In this document: positions 7,809 to 12,529 of the stretch, piece by piece
Layout: each line of letters starts with the position of its first letter
Numbering within the stretch: the stretch's first letter is position 1
Assembly: GCA_900547725.1 (NCBI GenBank)
Contig: URHR01000053.1
Location: forward strand, 1-12,529
Direction: 5' to 3'
Length of the DNA: 12,529 nt
From: an uncultured Eubacteriales bacterium
Lineage (GTDB): Bacteria > Bacillota > Clostridia > Oscillospirales > CAG-272
Made by a program: the position numbers and the translations under genes
The notes under the pieces: generated by a model
The model's database searches: none
What the model was told of the DNA's origin: nothing
The model's input: the letters and a program-made list of their open reading frames with translations, nothing else

Positions 7809-9225
7809 AGAAATCCTTCAGCTTTCCTTTGATAACCGTTTCCTGCCCCTTATACCAACCGCCGAAGTTCGTGCTCCCCTCGTTCATCATGATCTGGTAC
7901 TGGTTGCCCGAAACGCCTGTCTGCGTGGAGTAAACCCAACCGAAATCATAGGTCAGCGACTTGCGGATCAGCTCGATCATCTCCGAGGACTGCGGGTCGG
8001 GCGCGTATTTCGATTTCAGCGCCTTCTCGTAAAAAACTCTTGCAACCGTATCGGTGGATTCGCGGCACATCGCCTCGATCACAAAGCCGATATCGTCCGG
8101 ATCCTTGTCGGTTGTCGGAACGCAGACCATGGAAGCGTCGTTGGAAGTCGTGTAGTACTCGCCCTGATCCGCGGTGAACATCGGGCAGGGAATGATGCCG
8201 AAATCCTGCTCCATGTTCCGCAAAACCGCCGCAGAATCCAGCCTTCCCCACAGGAGCATCGCACGCCCGTTGAAGAAGCTGTTCTGCGCTTCGTCAATCC
8301 CCTCGCAGTAGTAGATACCGTCCTGACTGCCACCGAAGGCTTTCACAATCGCCTCCACCACATTCTGCGTGTGCGCGGTGTTCCAGACGATCTTCCCCTC
8401 CTTTGTCAGCGTGGGTGTGTCGTACACCACGATTGCGGAGCGGATGTCGGTCTGGTAGATCATCAGACCGAAGCTGTCCGCCAGATCAAAGCCCGTGTTC
8501 CCGTTGTCGGTGTAGACATCGCGGGAAAGTTCCACCATTTTCTCATGCGTCCACTGCTTCCGCCGCGCCAGATCGTAAAGGTCGGGCAGGTTCTGCTGTT
8601 CGGCAAGGAACTTGTTGAAATACATACAGTTCATAGATTCCAGCATGGAAACCGCAAAATCCCCGGTTGCCTGATAGCAAACGTTGTTGATGGTCAGCGC
8701 CTCAACCGCCTGCTGACCCCACCAGTCGCCCGCAAAGGTCAGGTTGGGAACGTCATAGAGATTGAGAAAATCATGCAGCGCGATGTTGAAGGCAACGTAG
8801 GACTGCGCGCCGATCACGAAATCGAAGGCAGTGTCCCCTCCCATCAGAACGGAGTTGTGCACCGCGTTTGTAAAGGTGTCGCGATGATCCCAGTCGTTCA
8901 CCACGTCGGTGAAGTTGAACGCTACCCCGTATTCTTCCTCCACCCGCTTGTTGCGGCTGTACACCGCGTCGGGAACAGAAGTGTTGGTCTCTTCATAGAT
9001 TGCAAATTCGTCCTTGTATTCGGTTCGCAGAAGCACGTTGAAGGTCTTTCCGCCCAGATCGCGCTTCTCAAGCGGCGCAATCCCGTCGCCCGCTGTCTGC
9101 GATTCTTTCGCTCCGTCGTCCGTTGCGATGTTGCCCAGCTTGTCGTTTTTGCAGGCAACCAATACCGAAAGAACCATCGCCGAAATCAGCAGGAGAAGCG
9201 TCAGTTTCACAGCAATTCGTTTCAT
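7777..9225 (-). CDS. Extracellular solute-binding lipoprotein (sugar ABC transporter type)
   Basis: A 482-residue lipoprotein expected to capture an oligosaccharide and hand it to an ABC permease. The signal peptide MKRIAVKLTLLLLISAMVLS leads to lipobox LVAC (Cys25), followed by an acidic linker. The mature start (DLGGKTFNVLLRTEY) and the segment NKRVEEEYGVAFNF (about 93-106) are typical of family-1 solute-binding proteins from Clostridia. So are GGDTAFDFVIGAQSY near 130, FFNGRAMLLWGRL and DFGIIPCPM. Length is normal for the family. An AAAGGAG site at 9234-9240 lies eight bases before the ATG. The gene begins 17 bases after the beta-helix gene stop, and its end overlaps the small lipoprotein gene. 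No permease or ATPase gene is present in the window. The ligand is unknown; the neighbours suggest products of the beta-helix enzyme and esterase. Confidence 0.9.
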   Translation of the reverse strand: MKRIAVKLTLLLLISAMVLSVLVACKNDKLGNIATDDGAKESQTAGDGIAPLEKRDLGGKTFNVLLRTEYKDEFAIYEETNTSVPDAVYSRNKRVEEEYGVAFNFTDVVNDWDHRDTFTNAVHNSVLMGGDTAFDFVIGAQSYVAFNIALHDFLNLYDVPNLTFAGDWWGQQAVEALTINNVCYQATGDFAVSMLESMNCMYFNKFLAEQQNLPDLYDLARRKQWTHEKMVELSRDVYTDNGNTGFDLADSFGLMIYQTDIRSAIVVYDTPTLTKEGKIVWNTAHTQNVVEAIVKAFGGSQDGIYYCEGIDEAQNSFFNGRAMLLWGRLDSAAVLRNMEQDFGIIPCPMFTADQGEYYTTSNDASMVCVPTTDKDPDDIGFVIEAMCRESTDTVARVFYEKALKSKYAPDPQSSEMIELIRKSLTYDFGWVYSTQTGVSGNQYQIMMNEGSTNFGGWYKGQETVIKGKLKDFYALFGVTLEN

Positions 9226-9242
9226 AGCCTTCTCTCCTTTTC

Positions 9243-12218
9243 TTATCTGACCTTGACCAACGTCAGGTCACAGACTTCAAACCACACCACCGATTTATCC
9301 AACGTGTTGATGTCAAATATCATCAACGGGTCGGTGATCTGTTCTGCCGTCAGGTCAAAGGTGTATTCAAACACGGTCCAATCCTTGGTGACCGAAATGT
9401 TCTTGTAAGTAAAGCGGTCGTTGTTCTTCAGCGTGGTTTTCACGCGGAGCGCGTTGGTTCTCGCGGAATCCGCCCGCACTTTGAAGGTGAGTTTGTAAGT
9501 TCCCGCTCCGTACATGGCGGTTTCGTCTCCGATGTAGCGTCTCACACCCGCCCACTGCTTGAAGACCACGTTGTCGGTGCGGTAGATCACCGTTCCGTTC
9601 TCCACCTTCGAGCAGAGTTGCTGACCGCCCGTTGCTCTCGCGTAGTGCGAAATCTCGCCGCTGTCCGCAAGGAGCAGATTCTCTCCGTTGTACTGCGGGG
9701 TCAGGTAAAGATTTCCGTTCTTTGTCGCGGCGCTCTTGCACAGACCCGCAGGCGCAAGCGCCGAAGCCCTGACGTACGCCACGCCGTCCACGTCAACCGT
9801 TGCCGCAGACTGATCGGTGCGGAGCATGGTGCGGATCTCCTCATAAGGAAGCAACAGCTCGTCACCCTGCTTCACAACGGGGTTGTTGAACATCAGCTGC
9901 AGCGCGCCGATGTAAACCTTCGCGGGCATCGTATAATCGGCGTAGTGATCCGTCCGTTTCACAGGCGTGAAGCCCGCTTCGGTGGAATAGTTGCAGGTGT
10001 TTCTCTCCTCGTCAAACCGAAGCCCGATGCGGCTTGCGTTGCTGACCGTCGAGCCGTCGATGGCATAGTTCGTGATGTTGAAGGTATAGTTGTAGGTATC
10101 GAGATACCCGTCCATATTCTCCACCAGGATGCCGCTCTGGGTCTGCATCAGACCGTAAGCTCCGACCGACAGATTGCGGATTGTAAAGTTCTTCGGATTT
10201 CCGCCCATGTTCCGGCAACGGATGATCCGCGGCGCATACGTGCAATCCACCGTGTCGATATTGTTGATGGTCATGTCGATTCTGGTATGCTTCTGCCCCG
10301 CGTTGTAGATGTTGTCGATAATCGCGTCGTCCGCGCGGAACACATGGATGTCCTCGAGAAGCACGTCGTACACGTCGTCCTGCGGGTAAATCGCCGCGCA
10401 GGTTGTGCCCACCAGCATATCGCGGTAGGTAATGCCCGAGGAAAAGACCATGGTATTATCGCCGCAATAGATGAAGCAATGCTCCACAAGCGTGCCCGAC
10501 GAGCCGATGAACGCCGAAATGCCGTCGGTGCTGATGATGGTGGAAAGGACCTTGGTATTGCGGATATCCGCCCGCTTGCCGCGCGTTGCGATGTTGAAGC
10601 ACTGCGCGTCGAGCAGGAAAATACCGTCGATCTGCGCATCGTTCGCGTCCGGCCAGATGTAGATCATCAAGCCGCCCTTGTTGTCGTTGATGATGTCGCG
10701 GGAATACTTTGCGAAATTCTCGAACGGGTCGATGATCGCGCCGCGCCCGATCACACGGGTATAGTTTGCCTTGACATCAATGCGGGCGTGCAGAACCGCT
10801 CCGGGCGCGATGTAAACGGTCTTTCCCGGCTCGGTGAGCTCCAGAACCCCGCCGTCCACCTCGTACCACCCCTCCACGCGGATCGTGTTGGGATCGTCAA
10901 GGTCGACGTCATCCGGGAACTCGGGATAATCCGCAAAGACCGAAAGGATGCTTTCGTCCCGGTCGTCCAGACGGATCATGAAGTACTCGGGCTTCTCCAG
11001 CCAGACCGAGATCACGCCGTCTTTGTACTCGTGGCGGAAATTCTTTGCCGAAGGCATCAGCGAATAGAATTCGAAATCGCGCTTGACCTCAATGTCCACC
11101 CGCACCTGCTCGCCGCTGAAGGCGAAGGCGGAGAAGCGGCGATGCCCGTCAATCCCGCAGTTGGGGTTGCGGCTGACCGCGCTGTTCATTTCGTGGTTAT
11201 AAACCGGAATCTTCGCGGTTTTGTCCCCCTGCGTAACGGTTACGGAATAGGAATAGTCCCGTCTGACCTGCTCGGGGAATTCGGGGTAGATCTCCAACCG
11301 GTTTTGGTTATAATACTCCTCTTTTGTCATCAGATCCATGGAATAAACTCCTTTTTCAAACGTGCAAGTCCCGTCCGCAAGCAGAATTTTCTCGCGAAAA
11401 TGTGCAATCACCTTGCGGCTCTGCGTTGCGTTGCCGCCGATCAGCGTCAGCTTACCGTCCTCGCAGACCGTGCCCCAGTCTTTTCCGCCGATGGCTTCAC
11501 GGTTCTTCTCTTCAAAGATAAGGTTCGCTTCGGCGATGTCGGCCACGACCTCCGCGCGCTTGCCCGTTGCGTCGAGCAGGCTGTCCTCAAGCCCCTGCCA
11601 GAGCGACTGACGCTCCGCGTTCGCGAGGGAATAGAAGATTTTCACCGTCTCCATGTTGGTCGCTCCGAACAGCAGTTTTTCTGCGGGGTAGCTTCCCTCG
11701 CGCAGGCAGACCGTTGGGTCTGCGATGCTGACGTAGCCTCTTACGATGTAGTTTTCGAGAAAGTAGGTCACCGCCTGACCGACTGCCGGCTCACTGCCGC
11801 CCAACAGGTAGATGCGGTTTCCCTCGCGGATGATCTGAAGATCCATTTTCTTCAGGTCGGTTGCGGTACGGCGGTTGGTATTCCCGACCAGAATTTCCTT
11901 GGTATCGGTCGGAACTGCCTCGCCGCGTCTGACGAAGTCTGTGTCGATCTCCAGTTTGATTCCGCACATATCCTCTATCCCGTTTCTCAGCCTGACGGTC
12001 AGAGATTTTACCGTACTGTCGGCGTCCTCTGCGCAAAGGATTTTGAAGTCGGTCAGATCGATTGCGTCGGGCGGCGGACCGTTATCGTCTGTGGTTGCAG
12101 CGCCGCTCGTTCCCTCCGTGCCGCCGTTTTTCCCCGCGCAGGCGGTGCAGAACATCAGGATCGCCATCAGCAATGCGACTGTCGAAATGAACGTTTTTCT
12201 CATTTCCGCGTTTTTCAT
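9243..12218 (-). CDS. Multidomain lipoprotein with GH49/GH28-like parallel beta-helix and C-terminal CBM
   Basis: A probable surface polysaccharide-cleaving enzyme. Counting from the ATG at 12218 (991 residues), a signal peptide leads to a lipobox-like CTAC (Cys27; Cys at -3 is unusual), then a linker. Two related domains (about 53-158 and 185-291) match those of the esterase lipoprotein. A beta domain (about 320-455) has the order seen before GH49 catalytic regions. The parallel beta-helix (about 466-736) opens with GKTVYIAPGAVLHARI and VIGRGAIIDP. STDGIS (Asp565) and GDN (Asp587) recall the NTDG and GDD catalytic motifs of GH28; ADD (629-630) is another acidic site. Residues about 761-841 look like a small stalk or copper-amine-oxidase-N-type domain, and about 846-991 like a CBM4/9 jelly-roll. 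Start is uncertain: 12203 is possible, and the longer 12290 start overlaps the -10 box. First gene of the operon. Family placement is tentative. Confidence 0.8.
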   Translation of the reverse strand: MKNAEMRKTFISTVALLMAILMFCTACAGKNGGTEGTSGAATTDDNGPPPDAIDLTDFKILCAEDADSTVKSLTVRLRNGIEDMCGIKLEIDTDFVRRGEAVPTDTKEILVGNTNRRTATDLKKMDLQIIREGNRIYLLGGSEPAVGQAVTYFLENYIVRGYVSIADPTVCLREGSYPAEKLLFGATNMETVKIFYSLANAERQSLWQGLEDSLLDATGKRAEVVADIAEANLIFEEKNREAIGGKDWGTVCEDGKLTLIGGNATQSRKVIAHFREKILLADGTCTFEKGVYSMDLMTKEEYYNQNRLEIYPEFPEQVRRDYSYSVTVTQGDKTAKIPVYNHEMNSAVSRNPNCGIDGHRRFSAFAFSGEQVRVDIEVKRDFEFYSLMPSAKNFRHEYKDGVISVWLEKPEYFMIRLDDRDESILSVFADYPEFPDDVDLDDPNTIRVEGWYEVDGGVLELTEPGKTVYIAPGAVLHARIDVKANYTRVIGRGAIIDPFENFAKYSRDIINDNKGGLMIYIWPDANDAQIDGIFLLDAQCFNIATRGKRADIRNTKVLSTIISTDGISAFIGSSGTLVEHCFIYCGDNTMVFSSGITYRDMLVGTTCAAIYPQDDVYDVLLEDIHVFRADDAIIDNIYNAGQKHTRIDMTINNIDTVDCTYAPRIIRCRNMGGNPKNFTIRNLSVGAYGLMQTQSGILVENMDGYLDTYNYTFNITNYAIDGSTVSNASRIGLRFDEERNTCNYSTEAGFTPVKRTDHYADYTMPAKVYIGALQLMFNNPVVKQGDELLLPYEEIRTMLRTDQSAATVDVDGVAYVRASALAPAGLCKSAATKNGNLYLTPQYNGENLLLADSGEISHYARATGGQQLCSKVENGTVIYRTDNVVFKQWAGVRRYIGDETAMYGAGTYKLTFKVRADSARTNALRVKTTLKNNDRFTYKNISVTKDWTVFEYTFDLTAEQITDPLMIFDINTLDKSVVWFEVCDLTLVKVR

Positions 12219-12288
12219 CCCTTTCTTCTCTGTTTTTTCCGATCGGCTGTCACCCCGCTCGGTCAGCGATTTCCGCTCCGTTTGTATC

Positions 12289-12317
12289 ATTATACCACAC
12301 TAAAACCACCCCTTCAA
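12289..12317 (-). promoter_or_regulatory. Sigma-A-type promoter of the operon
   Basis: On the minus strand TTGAAG (12312-12317; four of six match TTGACA) and a perfect TATAAT (12289-12294) are separated by 17 bases. Transcription should start near 12282, leaving a leader of about 64 bases before the first gene. This rules out the upstream ATG at 12290 as start. It is the only strong promoter I found on the coding strand. Confidence 0.75.
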
Positions 12318-12327
12318 GCCACAAACC

Positions 12328-12341
12328 GATTGAATTCTATC
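12328..12341. promoter_or_regulatory. Operator-like palindrome upstream of the promoter
   Basis: On the minus strand GATAGAATTCAATC is a 14-base palindrome with a single mismatched pair. It is centred about 17 bases upstream of the -35 box, where an activator or repressor could bind. No regulator gene is present, and the motif could be chance. Confidence 0.25.
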
Positions 12342-12430
12342 ATCATCCGACGATCCGCCCTCCCCCCATTGGGCATTATATGCAATCCGTCCTACCCTTT
12401 TTTGTGTGCTTTCCACAAGGGGCTGAGGGA
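12342..12430. other. Gene-free upstream region
   Basis: With its flanks this is part of the roughly 310 bases lacking a gene at the right end. It contains a second TATAAT on the minus strand (12375-12380) without a recognisable -35 box, and a T-run on the plus strand at about 12400. I see no coding signal; the only open frame has a sequence imposed by the adjacent repeats. Confidence 0.5.
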
Positions 12431-12486
12431 GACCTCGGGGCTCTGCACCAAACCCTAAGACCTCGGGGCTCTGCCCCGAACCCTGC
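12431..12486. repeat. Two tandem 28-bp GC-rich repeat units
   Basis: Units at 12431-12458 and 12459-12486 both begin GACCTCGGGGCTCTGC and match at 24 of 28 positions. The second contains a perfect small hairpin, CGGGGC-TCT-GCCCCG (12464-12478); the first has a damaged copy. Similar GGGGC-x-GCCCC intergenic repeats are, from memory, common in some clostridial genomes. Confidence 0.75.
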
Positions 12487-12518
12487 TTAGGGGACTTCTT
12501 AAGGAGAAGTCCCCTAAG
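12486..12518. repeat. 14-bp perfect inverted repeat with 5-base loop
   Basis: CTTAGGGGACTTCT (12486-12499) pairs perfectly with AGAAGTCCCCTAAG (12505-12518) around TAAGG. It abuts the 28-bp repeats and has no T-run on either side. It may be part of the same interspersed repeat element, or a terminator-like structure of a gene beyond the right edge. Confidence 0.8.
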
Positions 12519-12529
12519 AACCTTCAAGA

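Noticed and set aside
7582..9408. A 608-codon open frame on the plus strand
   Set aside because: It is antisense to the well-supported solute-binding protein gene and has no domain of its own.
12219..12290. N-terminal extension of the beta-helix lipoprotein from the ATG at 12290
   Set aside because: That ATG overlaps the TATAAT box and lies upstream of the expected transcription start; the extension would also bury the signal peptide.
12375..12380. Second TATAAT on the minus strand
   Set aside because: The hexamer is perfect, but the -35 position is an A-run and no extended -10 is present; kept only as a remark in the upstream region.
9618..12458. A 946-codon open frame on the plus strand
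   Set aside because: It is antisense to the beta-helix lipoprotein gene, runs through the promoter and repeats, and shows no recognisable domain.
12300..12527. A 75-codon minus-strand frame upstream of the operon
   Set aside because: Much of its sequence is the translation of the hairpin and 28-bp repeats, and it extends over the -35 region, so it is not a convincing gene.
1..12529. CRISPR arrays, tRNA or rRNA genes, transposases, phage genes
   Set aside because: None seen. The only tandem repeat has two adjoining units without spacers, and all long minus-strand frames are explained by metabolic or surface proteins.

Overview
The window looks like a carbohydrate-foraging operon from a Gram-positive anaerobe. 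An uncultured gut or rumen member of Clostridia (Bacillota) with moderately high GC is the most likely source. The clues are strong AGGAG-type ribosome binding sites, a consensus TATAAT promoter, four lipoproteins with short hydrophobic signal peptides and lipobox cysteines, a clostridial-style sugar-binding lipoprotein, and GC-rich intergenic repeats. The taxonomic call is inference.

Every supported gene lies on the minus strand and reads from right to left. At the right edge (12431-12529) are a 28-bp tandem repeat and a 14-bp-stem hairpin. Next come a gene-free leader and a good sigma-A-type promoter (-35 at 12312-12317, -10 at 12289-12294). In transcription order the genes are: (1) a large lipoprotein with a parallel beta-helix resembling GH49/GH28 and a C-terminal carbohydrate-binding module; (2) an ABC-type solute-binding lipoprotein; (3) a small lipoprotein of about 88 residues; (4) a lipoprotein acetyl-esterase of the CE7/AXE1 type; (5) a short, Rossmann-like, probably degenerate flavoprotein relative; (6) an FAD-dependent oxidoreductase; (7) a GH31 glycosidase; (8) a GH27 alpha-galactosidase; (9) the first 31 codons of a zinc-ribbon protein that runs off the left edge. 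Junctions are tight: four overlaps and gaps of 11, 17 and 24 bases. The exception is a 149-base gap between genes 3 and 4, which holds a long hairpin. No second clear promoter is visible, so one polycistronic transcript is likely.

The layout suggests division of labour. Outside the cell, the beta-helix protein would cut a polysaccharide, the esterase would remove acetyl groups and the binding protein would capture the products. Inside, GH31 and GH27 have no signal peptides and would remove alpha-linked galactose or glucose, while the oxidoreductase pair would act on an unknown product. No permease, ATPase or regulator is present. The substrate cannot be read from the sequence; an acetylated, galactose-bearing plant glycan is a reasonable guess.

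The most notable signal is that the beta-helix lipoprotein and the esterase lipoprotein carry the same tandem pair of N-terminal domains ahead of unrelated catalytic parts. This suggests a shared module for anchoring or targeting surface enzymes of this system.
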